The notes under the pieces are model-generated. The model was not told where the DNA came from, searched no databases, and saw only the letters and a program-made list of their open reading frames with translations. This document shows positions 1-7,493 of a DNA stretch of 37,136 nucleotides, piece by piece. The DNA is from an uncultured Methylococcaceae bacterium (GTDB taxonomy: Bacteria; Pseudomonadota; Gammaproteobacteria; Methylococcales; Methylococcaceae), in assembly GCA_903910005.1 (NCBI GenBank), contig CAIVXW010000345.1, positions 1 through 37,136 of the forward strand, in the 5' to 3' direction. A program made the translations under genes and the position numbers. Each line of letters opens with the position of its first letter. The first letter of the stretch is position 1.

Positions 1-2
1 AC

Positions 3-122
3 TGCCGCATACACCAGCAGACACAGGGTCATGATGGCCATCAGGGCCATGATGCGCCGGGGCGTTTTCAGGAACAGGGTCAGGGACTCAAAGCCAGCCG
101 ACAGCACCAGGTCTGCCCGTAC
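3..122 (-). mobile_element. IS1634-type transposase fragment (C-terminal part)
   Basis: Read on the minus strand, this stretch encodes about 40 residues without a stop, including LFLKTPRRIMALMAIMTLCL and then LVYAAV. That hydrophobic segment after a 'FLKTPRRI' motif is characteristic of the C-terminal part of IS1634-family DDE transposases. No start codon belongs to it: its 5' side abuts a truncated unrelated gene at about position 130. It runs off the left edge, so its true end is not visible. It is most likely a broken insertion sequence. The family assignment rests on motif memory, without an alignment. Confidence 0.6.
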
Positions 123-129
123 CCCGTAG

Positions 130-288
130 CTACCGAGCGGCAGGATTGACCGGATACACCGGGCCGGAAAAGCCGCCAGCAAGCAAATTCCGATACACCT
201 GTCCGCCAACCGATTCCGTTTTGGGGCTGGCCCCGAACACCGCAATGCTTCGGGGTTCAAACAGATGTCGCAGATAGTGTCGACTCAT
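130..288 (-). pseudogene. Truncated CoA-binding (Pat / NDP-forming acyl-CoA synthetase-type) gene, N-terminus only
   Basis: An ATG at 288 opens a 52-residue frame on the minus strand that begins MSRHYLRHLFEPRSIAVFGA and continues through SVGGQVYRNLL, GGFSGPVYPVNP and AAR, then stops at TAG (130-132). This is the start of the CoA-binding Rossmann domain shared by protein lysine acetyltransferase Pat (YfiQ) and ADP-forming acyl-CoA synthetases: 'LF.P.SIAV.GAS', 'GG.V..NL', 'G..YPVNP'. Full-length members run to about 700-900 residues, so more than 90% is missing. Similarity stops exactly where the IS1634-type transposase sequence begins, which suggests disruption by insertion or deletion. No Shine-Dalgarno sequence is visible. 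It is almost certainly non-functional. Confidence 0.72.
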
Positions 289-326
289 CCGGGTTGAACG
301 GCAGCGCGGTCAGACTCAATGTCAAT

Positions 327-623
327 TCAGGCAAGACAGGGGGGCGGTGGATCAGATTCTGCGGATTCGGAGCGGATTTGCCGGTCTATCAGAACCGATA
401 ACCCCCTGACCGTCAGAATGATGTAACCGTCCTGCCTGGCCAGAATGCCATCCCGAATAAGGTTGACCAGCGCGGGTTCCAGCAGAAGCTTTTGCTCGGC
501 TGTCCAGTCGGTCATGCAGGAATCACAAAAGTACTGCAGATTGAGTACGTGATCCTCATACGGTTTTTGTTGGCCAAAATAATCGAGAATCCCGGCCCGT
601 ACGAATGCTTCTGAAGGGTTCAT
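327..623 (-). CDS. Hypothetical protein, 98 aa
   Basis: This is a small soluble protein of unknown function. The start at 623 is supported by GGAG six bases upstream on the minus strand. The sequence is mostly helical in character with an acidic Ser/Glu/Pro-rich tail; the middle (residues about 45-80, 'LEPALVNLIRDGIL' then 'GYIILTVRGLSVL') alternates a helix and a strand-turn-strand pattern resembling a small winged-helix fold, but that is only an impression. Two cysteines (CDSC) sit near residue 33-36. It lies just upstream of the truncated Pat-like gene on the same strand (38 bases apart). I do not recognise the family. Confidence 0.55.
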   Translation of the reverse strand: MNPSEAFVRAGILDYFGQQKPYEDHVLNLQYFCDSCMTDWTAEQKLLLEPALVNLIRDGILARQDGYIILTVRGLSVLIDRQIRSESAESDPPPPCLA

Positions 624-642
624 CAGTTACTCCGCAAGAAAC

Positions 643-659
643 CCCGCCTCCGGGGCGGG
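643..659 (-). other. Hairpin in the leader of the 98-aa gene
   Basis: CCCGCC and GGCGGG form a six-pair stem around a five-base loop, followed on the minus strand by GTTTCTT. It lies about 20 bases upstream of the start at 623, so it may be a weak terminator for transcription arriving from the right or a leader element. The T-tract is poor. Confidence 0.3.
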
Positions 660-949
660 AAGGGATAAAAGGCCGCAATGTGACCGCCAACGGAATGGGA
701 GCAGGCTTGTCACTGACTGGTCGACCGTCGGGTTTTGCCCGGTAGGTCGCCGGTTATTTTAGCAAGACCTGCCAGACCCGATCTGTCTGATTGTGTCGAC
801 AGTTCAATCAAGCCATTGTTACTGCTGCTCATCACCCCCCTTCCCGTTAGCGCATTCCGAACCTACAATGCAACCCGGCAGTGCAGCGGGTCGTCCGTCG
901 CATTGTCCTTGTGCAATCGTCCATTTTTTATCATCAATGAGGTTTTCCC
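660..949. other. Intergenic stretch without a recognised gene
   Basis: Frames here are short, overlap on both strands and lack ribosome-binding sites. No RNA gene, repeat or convincing sigma-70 promoter was recognised. It presumably carries the divergent control regions for the 98-aa gene (leftwards) and the 35-aa membrane peptide (rightwards). Confidence 0.4.
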
Positions 950-1057
950 ATGTTCAAATTTCTGAAAATGCTGGGTGAAGGTCTGGTCTGGGGATTTACC
1001 CTGGCTCTGGGCTGGATTGCTGCTTTTGTGGTTGTAGGCAGTCTCGCAGCCGTTTGA
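950..1057 (+). CDS. Small membrane protein, 35 aa
   Basis: ATG at 950 is preceded by ATGAGG (938-943) at good Shine-Dalgarno spacing. The frame reads MFKFLKMLGEGLVWGFTLAL followed by GWIAAFVVVGSLAAV and ends with TGA at 1055-1057. A short basic N-terminus (two Lys) precedes a single hydrophobic helix of about 23 residues, the typical build of a small inner-membrane peptide with its N-terminus in the cytoplasm. It is followed by a strong hairpin at 1072-1097. Codon use is like that of its neighbours. No family is recognised; a membrane regulator or a type I toxin-like peptide are both possible. The call is based on ribosome-binding site, composition and terminator. Confidence 0.5.
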   Translation: MFKFLKMLGEGLVWGFTLALGWIAAFVVVGSLAAV

Positions 1058-1071
1058 GTACCCTCTGATGC

Positions 1072-1097
1072 GGTGGCCTTCCGCCCGGGAGGCCACC
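1072..1097. terminator. Hairpin between convergent genes
   Basis: GGTGGCCT (1072-1079) pairs perfectly with AGGCCACC (1090-1097) around a ten-base loop. It lies between the 35-aa gene and the convergent dehydrogenase, where a bidirectional transcription stop would be expected. It lacks a T-tract on either side, so factor-independent termination is uncertain. Confidence 0.4.
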
Positions 1098-1109
1098 TGG
1101 GGCGGCGAT

Positions 1110-2150
1110 TCAGTCCCGCTCCAGATCAATGACGAAACGATAGCGCACGTCACTGCACAACATGCGTGTGTAAGCCTGGTTGATGTCTGCCAAACCAATG
1201 CGCTCAATGTCAGCCACGATCTGGTGTTTTGCACAAAAATCCAGCATTTCCTGAGTCTCCCGGATACCGCCGATCAGCGATCCTGCCAGTCTGCGGCGAC
1301 GGAAAATCAACGAACCGGCCGCCAGCAGGGTGGGTTCCGGCAATCCCACCAGCACCAGAGTGCCATCCCGGCGCAGCAGGTTTAGATAAGCATTGTAGTC
1401 ATGGTTGGCCGATACGGTGTCGAGTATAAAATCGAAGCCGCCCCGATTGCGGGTGAAGGTGTCAGGATCGGTGGTGCTGGCGAACGCATCGGCTCCCAGA
1501 TTCAAGGCATCGGCCTGCTTGGCGGGAGAATGACTGAACACGGTGACATGGGTCGCCATGGCCCGCGCCAGTTTGATACCCAGATGTCCCAGACCCCCCA
1601 GACCGATGACCCCGACCCGGTCGCCGGGTTTTACCCCGAAGTGACGCAGCGGTGAGTAGGTCGTGATACCGGCGCACAACAGCGGAGCCGCCTGATCCAG
1701 CGGCAGGTTTTCCGGGATTCTGACCACATAGTTTTCGTCCACCGTGATGTGCCTGGAATAGCCGCCGTAGGTAGGGGTGACCTTATCCTGTTCGTAACAG
1801 TTGTAGGTGAAACTGGCACCCTGCTCGCAGTACTGTTCCTCACCGCTGGTGCAAGCCTCGCAGGTTCGACAGGAATCAACGAAACATCCCACCCCCACAC
1901 GATCCCCGGTTTTCCAGCGGGTGACGGCAGAACCGGTTCGGTTGACGATACCAACGATTTCGTGGCCCGGCACCATGGGATAGCTCGAATTACCCCATTC
2001 GTTACGCACCTGATGGATGTCTGAATGGCAAACACCGCAAAATTTGATGTCGATCAGCACGTCGTGCGGGCCGGGTTCGCGACGGTTGAGCGAGAAGGGC
2101 AGCAGGGGCGATTGAGGCGAATTGGCCGCATAAGCAAAGGTTTCCAGCAT
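1110..2150 (-). CDS. Zinc-dependent NAD(P)(H) alcohol dehydrogenase (cinnamyl-alcohol dehydrogenase-like)
   Basis: This 346-residue medium-chain dehydrogenase interconverts alcohols and aldehydes in the cytoplasm. The catalytic zinc ligands are visible as Cys38 (CGVCHSD), His63 in PGHE and Cys159 (LLCAG). The structural zinc site is Cys94, Cys97, Cys100 and Cys108. The coenzyme-binding loop is GLGGLGHLG at 183-191. Length and motifs fit the YahK/YjgB/AdhC branch, which usually prefers NADPH; the substrate cannot be told. The frame is open further upstream, but the start at 2150 has GGAG at correct spacing and matches the usual 'MLETFAYAA' N-terminus; the longer version would run through an intergenic repeat. 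It is divergent from ffs-dnaX and convergent with the small membrane gene. Confidence 0.88.
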   Translation of the reverse strand: MLETFAYAANSPQSPLLPFSLNRREPGPHDVLIDIKFCGVCHSDIHQVRNEWGNSSYPMVPGHEIVGIVNRTGSAVTRWKTGDRVGVGCFVDSCRTCEACTSGEEQYCEQGASFTYNCYEQDKVTPTYGGYSRHITVDENYVVRIPENLPLDQAAPLLCAGITTYSPLRHFGVKPGDRVGVIGLGGLGHLGIKLARAMATHVTVFSHSPAKQADALNLGADAFASTTDPDTFTRNRGGFDFILDTVSANHDYNAYLNLLRRDGTLVLVGLPEPTLLAAGSLIFRRRRLAGSLIGGIRETQEMLDFCAKHQIVADIERIGLADINQAYTRMLCSDVRYRFVIDLERD

Positions 2151-2230
2151 GGCAGGTCTCCGGTTGGTCGATAAGGAAGGGAAGCACTCCGAGTATACCT
2201 TAGGGTGGGAGGATGGGGTCAGGGGGCAGT

Positions 2231-2318
2231 ATGCAGTGTTCACTCGCCATCTGCCTGCTGCCTGCTGCCTGCTGCCTGCCACGCGGCCAGGATGGCCGCG
2301 CCACATGGCCGCGCCACT
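2231..2318 (-). repeat. Interspersed GC-rich repeat, copy A
   Basis: This contains the 17-bp near-palindrome GCGGCCAGGATGGCCGC (2283-2299) with a partial second copy (2306-2316). Four exact heptamers TGCCTGC follow at 2252-2279, then the flank ATGCAGTGTTCACTCGCC (2231-2248). The same palindrome and the same flank occur in inverted orientation at 18961-19042. The palindrome alone also occurs at 19655-19671 and 34612-34628. It ends 17 bases before the -35 box of the ffs promoter. Confidence 0.8.
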
Positions 2319-2334
2319 CACCTCAAATCAGTGC

Positions 2335-2363
2335 TTGAATAAAAGGTTACGGTTGTGCATAAT
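2335..2363 (+). promoter_or_regulatory. Sigma-70 promoter of ffs
   Basis: TTGAAT (2335-2340) and CATAAT (2358-2363) are separated by exactly 17 bases. This predicts a start near 2370, at the 5' end of the SRP RNA. It may also serve dnaX. Confidence 0.75.
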
Positions 2364-2369
2364 GCCGCG

Positions 2370-2500
2370 CTTTCGCAATGGCAAGTTGCGCTGGTTCCCG
2401 GCAGCGATAGATTGTGAACCCCGTCAGGTTCGTGAGAAAGCAGCGGTAGCAGTTGATTCGTGTGCCGGATATCACTGGCGCAACTGGCCTCCCCCCCTTT
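2370..2500 (+). ncRNA. ffs: Signal recognition particle RNA (4.5S RNA)
   Basis: This is the RNA core of the SRP that binds Ffh and targets nascent inner-membrane proteins. The conserved apical domain IV is seen as GTCAGGTTCGTGAGAAAGCAGC-like sequence (about 2424-2446), the region Ffh recognises, followed by GTGTGCCGG. The distal arms GGCAAGTTGCGCTGG (2380-2394) and CACTGGCGCAACTGGCC (about 2473-2489) pair to close the rod-shaped hairpin. A C-rich run and TTTT (about 2490-2501) look like the 3' end. The promoter is at 2335-2363. Placement directly upstream of dnaX is common in bacteria. The exact ends are estimates. Confidence 0.85.
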
Positions 2501-2555
2501 TGCAGAAACACTCCCCCTTAATTTCCGGTTCAATCTGGTTACCCGCATGAACGCC

Positions 2556-4178
2556 ATGCCTTATCAGGCGCTGGCCCGCAAGTGGCGTCCCCGTACCTTC
2601 AACGAGATCGTCGGTCAGGAACACGTGGTTCGTGCCCTGACACACGCCCTGCAATTCAATCGCATGCACCACGCCTACCTGTTTACCGGGACTCGCGGCG
2701 TAGGCAAAACTACCCTGGCCCGGATTCTGGCCAAAGCCCTCAATTGCCAGCAACGACAGGATTTTAACCCCTGCGGCGTTTGTTCCCTGTGTGCCGGTCT
2801 GGATGAAGGGCGTCTCGTTGACCTGATTGAGGTCGATGCCGCCTCGCGCACCAAGGTGGAAGATACCCGCGACTTGCTGGACGACGTCCAGTACACCCCT
2901 ACCCAGGGCGTGTACAAAATCTATCTGATTGACGAAGTTCACATGCTCTCGGGGCATAGCTTCAATGCCTTGCTCAAAACCCTGGAAGAACCACCGCCCC
3001 ATGTCAAGTTTCTGCTGGCGACCACCGACCCGCAGAAGATTCCCGTTACCGTCCTGTCCCGTTGCCTGCAATTCAATCTGAAACGACTCAGCGTCGACCA
3101 GATCAAAACCCGCATGGCCCATATCCTGGACGTTGAGGGCATTGAGTATGAGCCGGAGGCTCTGCGTGCGGTGGCCCGGGCCGCCGATGGTTCGATGCGG
3201 GATGGTTTGAGTCTGCTGGATCAGGCGATCATCCATGGCGGCGGTCGCTTGCAAGACAGCGAGGTCAACGTCATGCTGGGAACCGTGGCCCGGCGTCCCC
3301 TGCTGGCACTGGTGGAGTCCCTGCTGGCCAGTGATGCCGCCGGACTCATGCAGGCGATTGATGATCTGGCAGAGCATTCGGCCAATTTTGCCGACGCACT
3401 GCAACAGTTACTGGTGATTTTGCACCATATCGCCCTGGCCCAGTGGGTGCCCGAGGTTGCACGTCGGGACGACCATGCCACCGAAATCCTTCAGTTCAGC
3501 CGCCAGGCCGGTGCTGAGGAATTACAGCTGTTTTACCAGATCGGGCTCATGGGACAAAAAGACCTGGCCCTGGCTCCGGATGCCCGGATGGGATTCGAGA
3601 TGGTTCTGCTGAGAATGCTCGCTTTCCGCCCTGATGGCTCGCTTGCCCCGCATCGCCCTGCTCCGCAACCGGCCCCGCCATCGCTGCGAACCGCACCCGC
3701 TCCCCCTCCGGTCGATGTGTCCGTGCCCGCGCCCGGGGCAGTTGGTTCGAGCCAACCCGGGCAGGCGGCCACCGCCGGAACGGTACAGGCAGCGGCTGGC
3801 TCCGACTGGGCGGGCATGATTCAGGCCATGAACCTCACCGGAATCACCCGGCAACTGGCACTGCACTGCCATTTACACAGCCTGGAGGCTGAACGCTGTG
3901 TGCTGGTTCTGGCTGCGGAGGGAGCCAATCTGAGGACGGATCGTCTGGTCAGAAACCTGGAAAGCGCACTGGGTCAGCATTTGGGTCGGGCCATCAAACT
4001 GATTGTACGAGACGCAACCGAATCCCGGTCACTGGAGACCCCCGCCGCCCAGGCCAGCCGCGAACAGGCCGAACGCCAGAAGGCCGCAGAACGTGAAATC
4101 GAACAGGACAGCACCGTCAATGCCTTCAGGGAACAATTCGGAGCCAGGATTGTTCCGGGTTCCACCCAGCCGCTGTGA
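2556..4178 (+). CDS. dnaX: DNA polymerase III subunits gamma/tau
   Basis: This is the clamp-loader ATPase of the replicase. With the start at 2556 the protein has 540 residues and begins MPYQALARKWRP, like E. coli DnaX; an ATG at 2547 in frame is an alternative, and neither has a strong Shine-Dalgarno sequence. Walker A is GTRGVGKT (45-52), zinc ligands are Cys64, Cys73, Cys76 and Cys79, Walker B is DEVH (126-129) and the arginine-finger motif SRC is at 168-170. A Pro/Ala-rich linker (about 365-410) leads to the tau-specific C-terminus. I see no clear A-AAA-AAG slippery site, so a separate gamma form is not evident. It lies between ffs and ybaB-recR, the usual order. Confidence 0.95.
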   Translation: MPYQALARKWRPRTFNEIVGQEHVVRALTHALQFNRMHHAYLFTGTRGVGKTTLARILAKALNCQQRQDFNPCGVCSLCAGLDEGRLVDLIEVDAASRTKVEDTRDLLDDVQYTPTQGVYKIYLIDEVHMLSGHSFNALLKTLEEPPPHVKFLLATTDPQKIPVTVLSRCLQFNLKRLSVDQIKTRMAHILDVEGIEYEPEALRAVARAADGSMRDGLSLLDQAIIHGGGRLQDSEVNVMLGTVARRPLLALVESLLASDAAGLMQAIDDLAEHSANFADALQQLLVILHHIALAQWVPEVARRDDHATEILQFSRQAGAEELQLFYQIGLMGQKDLALAPDARMGFEMVLLRMLAFRPDGSLAPHRPAPQPAPPSLRTAPAPPPVDVSVPAPGAVGSSQPGQAATAGTVQAAAGSDWAGMIQAMNLTGITRQLALHCHLHSLEAERCVLVLAAEGANLRTDRLVRNLESALGQHLGRAIKLIVRDATESRSLETPAAQASREQAERQKAAEREIEQDSTVNAFREQFGARIVPGSTQPL

Positions 4179-4260
4179 ATCACCCATCATTCGCAGGGGG
4201 GAACTCCTGAGGGCCGGACTGGCCCGGGAAAGCGGTAACCAACCCGCTAGCACGTGAAGA

Positions 4261-4286
4261 CGCACCACAAGGTGCGCGTTATTTTT
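4261..4286 (+). terminator. Intrinsic terminator after dnaX
   Basis: CGCACC (4261-4266) and GGTGCG (4271-4276) form a six-pair stem with an ACAA loop, followed by CGTTATTTTT. It lies between dnaX and ybaB, so ybaB-recR may have its own promoter or depend on read-through. Confidence 0.6.
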
Positions 4287-4314
4287 AAAACAACCCTAAA
4301 GATAGCAGCTTTCG

Positions 4315-4638
4315 ATGAAAAATCCGCTTGCAGGCCTGATGCAACAGGCCCAACAGATGCAGGACAACATAAAAAAAGCCCAGGAAGAACTGGCCAGCCT
4401 GGAGGTGCTGGGCGAATCCGGCGGGGGGCTGGTCAAGGTCACCATGACCGGAAACAAGGACGTACGCAAGGTTACCATTGACGACAGCCTGACCGGCGAC
4501 GACCGGGATATGCTGGAAGAACTGGTGGCTGCCGCCTTCAACGATGCGGTACACCGCATCAACCGGATCCGGGACGAAAAGATGGCCCGGTTTACCGAGG
4601 GTTTTGAATTACCCGGCGGCTTCAAAATGCCGTTCTGA
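4315..4638 (+). CDS. ybaB: Nucleoid-associated protein of the YbaB/EbfC family
   Basis: This 107-residue DNA-binding protein forms homodimers with a tweezer shape. The start MKNPLAGLMQQAQQMQDNI, the Gly-rich 'GESGGGLVKVTMTGN' strand and the C-terminal 'FELPGGFKMPF' are typical, and the length matches the family. It lies between dnaX and recR, its standard location, and its stop is 7 bases before the recR start, indicating co-transcription. No strong ribosome-binding site is seen before its ATG. Confidence 0.93.
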   Translation: MKNPLAGLMQQAQQMQDNIKKAQEELASLEVLGESGGGLVKVTMTGNKDVRKVTIDDSLTGDDRDMLEELVAAAFNDAVHRINRIRDEKMARFTEGFELPGGFKMPF

Positions 4639-4645
4639 AGCCGGT

Positions 4646-5242
4646 ATGCAGGTTCCCGGTGTATTGGGTCAGTTGATGCACGCCTTGCGCTGCCTGCCGG
4701 GCGTCGGCCCCCGGTCAGCGCAACGCATGGCCTTTCAGTTGTTGTTGCGCGACAGGGACGGTGCCAGGCGATTGGCGGAAACCCTGCTGCTGGCACTGGA
4801 CAGGATTGGCCACTGCGGCGACTGCCGTACCCTTAGTGAAGACCCGCGCTGTCGATTATGTGCCGATCCGGGACGTGATCGCAGCGAACTCTGCATCGTC
4901 GAAAGCCCCGCTGAAGTCATGGCCATTACCCAGGCGACCGGTTTCAGGGGGCTTTTTTTCGTACTGAACGGCAAACTGTCACCGCTTGACGGCATGGGCC
5001 CTGCCCAGCTCCGGCTGGATGTGCTGGAAAGCCGCCTTAAAAGCGGAGAAATACGCGAGGTCATACTCGCCACCAGTACCACGGTAGAAGGTGAGGCGAC
5101 CGCCCATTATCTCAGTCAAATGATCCGCCAGGTCGGCATTGAGGTCTCCCGTATCGCCTACGGTGTACCTTTCGGTGGTGAACTTGAATACGTCGACGGC
5201 ACCACGCTGGCTCACGCTTTCAAGGGGCGTCAGACTTTTTGA
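4646..5242 (+). CDS. recR: Recombination mediator protein RecR
   Basis: RecR works with RecO (and RecF) to load RecA on SSB-coated gaps. The 198-residue frame starting at 4646 (MQVPGVLGQL) has the N-terminal helix-hairpin-helix (LRCLPGVGPRSAQR, 14-27), a four-cysteine zinc finger (Cys57, Cys60, Cys69, Cys72), a TOPRIM domain from about residue 82 (CIVESPAEVMAI) and the C-terminal 'GVPFGGELEYVDGTTL' element. The frame is open upstream into ybaB, but the start chosen fits the usual protein length. It is the last gene of the dnaX-ybaB-recR cluster. Confidence 0.95.
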   Translation: MQVPGVLGQLMHALRCLPGVGPRSAQRMAFQLLLRDRDGARRLAETLLLALDRIGHCGDCRTLSEDPRCRLCADPGRDRSELCIVESPAEVMAITQATGFRGLFFVLNGKLSPLDGMGPAQLRLDVLESRLKSGEIREVILATSTTVEGEATAHYLSQMIRQVGIEVSRIAYGVPFGGELEYVDGTTLAHAFKGRQTF

Positions 5243-5260
5243 ATTATGCGGAACGACGGC

Positions 5261-5288
5261 TTGATTGCCTGATTGCTTGCACGATAAT
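5261..5288 (+). promoter_or_regulatory. Candidate sigma-70 promoter for the HIT gene
   Basis: TTGATT (5261-5266) and GATAAT (5283-5288) are spaced by 16 bases. This would start transcription about 100 bases before the HIT coding region. Confidence 0.45.
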
Positions 5289-5394
5289 ATCGCCCGCCCT
5301 CAGCCGTTTCTCGTGTCTCCAGGCTCTTGTACACCGCCCCCCGTATCCCCCGGCTTAATCCCGGGAGCGGGTTGAACCCAATAAACGAACACCC

Positions 5395-5739
5395 ATGAAA
5401 GACTGCATTTTCTGCCGCATGGTCGCCGGTGACATCAAACCCCGAACCCTGCTTGAAACCGATCGCATACTGGCATTCCACGACATTCATCCCCAGGCAC
5501 CGGCCCATGCCCTGGTGATACCCCGGCTACACATCGCCACCCTGGACGATCTGCCACCCGATGATCCTGAACTGGCCGGTGCCTTGTTTCAGGGCGTCAG
5601 GCAAGTAGCCGCATTGCTGGGATTATCCGCCAGCGGTTACCGTACCGTCATCAATTGTCGTGGCGATTCGGGCCAGGAAGTCTACCATCTGCACCTGCAC
5701 GTACTGGGCGGGCGCAAACTGGGTTGGCCACCCGGCTGA
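5395..5739 (+). CDS. hinT: HIT-family purine nucleoside phosphoramidase (HinT-like)
   Basis: This cytoplasmic nucleotide-binding hydrolase acts on AMP-lysine or similar phosphoramidates. The 114-residue protein starts with DCIFCRMVAGDI, where the Cys-x-x-Cys is typical of the HinT branch, and carries the histidine triad HLHLHVLGG near residue 99-107, preceded by 'GQEVYHLHLHV'. Length and both motifs fit HinT well. It stands alone with its own candidate promoter; the next gene begins 134 bases downstream. Confidence 0.92.
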   Translation: MKDCIFCRMVAGDIKPRTLLETDRILAFHDIHPQAPAHALVIPRLHIATLDDLPPDDPELAGALFQGVRQVAALLGLSASGYRTVINCRGDSGQEVYHLHLHVLGGRKLGWPPG

Positions 5740-5836
5740 CGGAAAGTAACGCGGAAATTTTCCAAACAACCCAAGATAGCAACAACGTTGGAGGTTGCGG
5801 GAACAGGGTGACGCAAAACGTCACGTGCTATCCCTC

Positions 5837-5862
5837 CCTGCCGTCAAGGACGGGGTTTCTCG
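5837..5862 (+). repeat. Possible IS200/IS605-type element end
   Basis: A short hairpin CCGTC-AAG-GACGG (5841-5853) is followed by GGGTTTCTCGCG. Hairpins with a GGACGGGG arm are typical of ends and guide-RNA regions of IS200/IS605-type elements. A related block AAGGACGGGGCTT occurs at 9068-9080. No tnpA or tnpB is near. It lies in the leader of the DUF475 gene, so an ordinary leader structure is an alternative. Confidence 0.3.
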
Positions 5863-5873
5863 CGCAAATTTCG

Positions 5874-6983
5874 ATGAAATACTTTACCTACTCCATTGGC
5901 ATCACCCTGCTGTGCCTGGTTCTGGCCTTTGCCTGGGGCGGGGGGCTGACTTCTCCGCAGGGCGGCCTGACTGCCATGGTTCTGGCCCTGATTCTCGGTA
6001 TCATGGAAGTCAGCCTGTCATTTGAGAATGCGGTTGCCAATGCACTGGTACTCAAAACCATGAATGCCCGGTGGCAGAAACTGTTTCTTACGGTGGGCAT
6101 GGTCATCGCGGTCTTCGGCATGCGGCTGGTCTTCCCCATCCTGATCGTCGCCATGGCAACCGGCCAGTCCCTGCATACCGTCGCCCTCATGGCTTTCCAG
6201 CATCCAGAGGAATACTCCCGCTATCTGGAGCAAAGCCATACCTATATCTCGGCGTTTGGCGGTACGTTCCTGTTTCTGGTTTTTCTGCACTTCATGCTGG
6301 ACGACGCCAAGGAACGGCACTGGATTGCCGTGATCGAAAAGCGTCTGATGAAACTGGGTAAACTGGATTCGGTTCAGGCCATGTTGTCCCTGGTGCTACT
6401 CCTGATTCTCTACCGGTTTTTGCCGTTGGGCGAAGTGGAGCGGGTTTCCATGCTGGTGGCGGGTATTTCCGGCATTGTGCTCTATATTCTGGTCAGCTCT
6501 TTCGATGTTTTTTTGATGGATGAGGAAAAGACCCCGGGCGATTCCGTCATCGGGCCGGCCCAGCGGGCCGGGATCATCGGCTTCATCTACCTGGAAGTCC
6601 TCGACGCCTCCTTCTCGTTCGACGGGGTCATCGGTGCCTTCGCCGTGACCCGTGACCTGGTCATCATCATTCTGGGCCTGTCGATTGGAGCCATGTTCGT
6701 GCGCTCCCTGACCGTATTCATGGTGGAAAAAGGCACCCTGGACGCCTACGTTTATCTGGAACACGGTGCCCACTGGGCCATTGGCATTCTGGCCGGCATC
6801 ATGCTGGCCGGCATCAGCGTCCACATACCGGAAATCATCACCGGTCTGAGCGGAGTCATCGTGATTCTGGTGTCGCTGATATCCTCGGAAAGCTACCGCC
6901 TGGCCCAGCTCAAACAGCCCAGCGGCATTCTGGTTTCCTGTGGTTCACTGCTGGGCCTGCGCGGCAACAAAAAATCAACATGA
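5874..6983 (+). CDS. DUF475 / TerC-like integral membrane protein
   Basis: This 369-residue polytopic inner-membrane protein has about eight hydrophobic segments. Two similar acidic intramembrane motifs, EVSLSFENAV (45-54) and EVLDASFSFDGVIGAF in the second half, are the hallmark of the TerC/DUF475 superfamily, whose members are linked to tellurite resistance and metal (manganese, calcium) handling. DUF475 proteins are close to 370 residues, matching here. I chose the ATG at 5874 because the membrane domain begins there; the open frame extends upstream over the HIT gene without similarity. Its stop overlaps the pgpA start by 4 bases. A TerD-family gene lies two genes on, so a metal or envelope stress role is reasonable but inferred. 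Confidence 0.85.
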   Translation: MKYFTYSIGITLLCLVLAFAWGGGLTSPQGGLTAMVLALILGIMEVSLSFENAVANALVLKTMNARWQKLFLTVGMVIAVFGMRLVFPILIVAMATGQSLHTVALMAFQHPEEYSRYLEQSHTYISAFGGTFLFLVFLHFMLDDAKERHWIAVIEKRLMKLGKLDSVQAMLSLVLLLILYRFLPLGEVERVSMLVAGISGIVLYILVSSFDVFLMDEEKTPGDSVIGPAQRAGIIGFIYLEVLDASFSFDGVIGAFAVTRDLVIIILGLSIGAMFVRSLTVFMVEKGTLDAYVYLEHGAHWAIGILAGIMLAGISVHIPEIITGLSGVIVILVSLISSESYRLAQLKQPSGILVSCGSLLGLRGNKKST

Positions 6984-7453
6984 TTTCATCCTCCCGGCTA
7001 CGATGGCTGGCCCATCCGGTTTATTGTATGGCGATGGGCCTGGGTACCGGTCTGGCTCCCCGGGCACCCGGTACGGTCGGAACCCTGCTGGGTTTTCCGC
7101 TGTACTACCTCATGACCGCTCCGGGTCTGCCCGGGCTGGTGCCCTGGTTGCTTGCAGCGGCCTTCGTGCTGGGCATCTGGTTGTGTGATGTTACCGGCAG
7201 GTTTCTGGGCGAAGCCGATCATCCCGCCATCGTCTGGGACGAGGTTGTGGCCATGGCCTTTGTGCTGGCCCTGATTCCCGACGGCCCGGGCTGGCAGCTT
7301 GCCGGCTTTGCCGTGTTTCGTTTTTTCGATATCGTAAAACCCTGGCCCATTCGTTACGTGGATCGCTCCATCAAGAACGGGCTGGGTGTCATGCTGGATG
7401 ATGCCATTGCCGCGGCCTTCACCGTGGCCGTCATCCGGTTATGGATTCACTGA
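6980..7453 (+). CDS. pgpA: Phosphatidylglycerophosphatase A
   Basis: This inner-membrane lipid phosphatase converts phosphatidylglycerophosphate to phosphatidylglycerol. The 157-residue protein has the family motifs in order: GLAPRAPGTVGTLLG near residue 24-38, WDEVVAMAF near 85, FRFFDIVKPWPI near 113-124 and LDDAIAAAF near the C-terminus, with about four membrane segments. Its ATG overlaps the DUF475 stop codon (ATGA), so the two are translated together. In most Gammaproteobacteria pgpA follows thiL, which is absent here. Confidence 0.95.
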   Translation: MISSSRLRWLAHPVYCMAMGLGTGLAPRAPGTVGTLLGFPLYYLMTAPGLPGLVPWLLAAAFVLGIWLCDVTGRFLGEADHPAIVWDEVVAMAFVLALIPDGPGWQLAGFAVFRFFDIVKPWPIRYVDRSIKNGLGVMLDDAIAAAFTVAVIRLWIH

Positions 7454-7493
7454 TTTTTCAACCCACTCCATACATCCAAAGGAGGAATATCCC

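Noticed and set aside
1110..2321. Longer 403-residue start of the alcohol dehydrogenase
   Set aside because: The extra 57 residues are translated from repeat copy A and lack similarity to the family; the ATG at 2150 has a good ribosome-binding site.
2472..3404. Long 310-residue frame on the strand opposite dnaX
   Set aside because: It is a mirror frame of dnaX with low-complexity Gln/Gly/His composition and no motif.
3545..3560. Programmed frameshift site in dnaX at a run of five A
   Set aside because: It does not match the A-AAA-AAG slippery pattern in frame and lies before the tau-specific region without a clear stem-loop.
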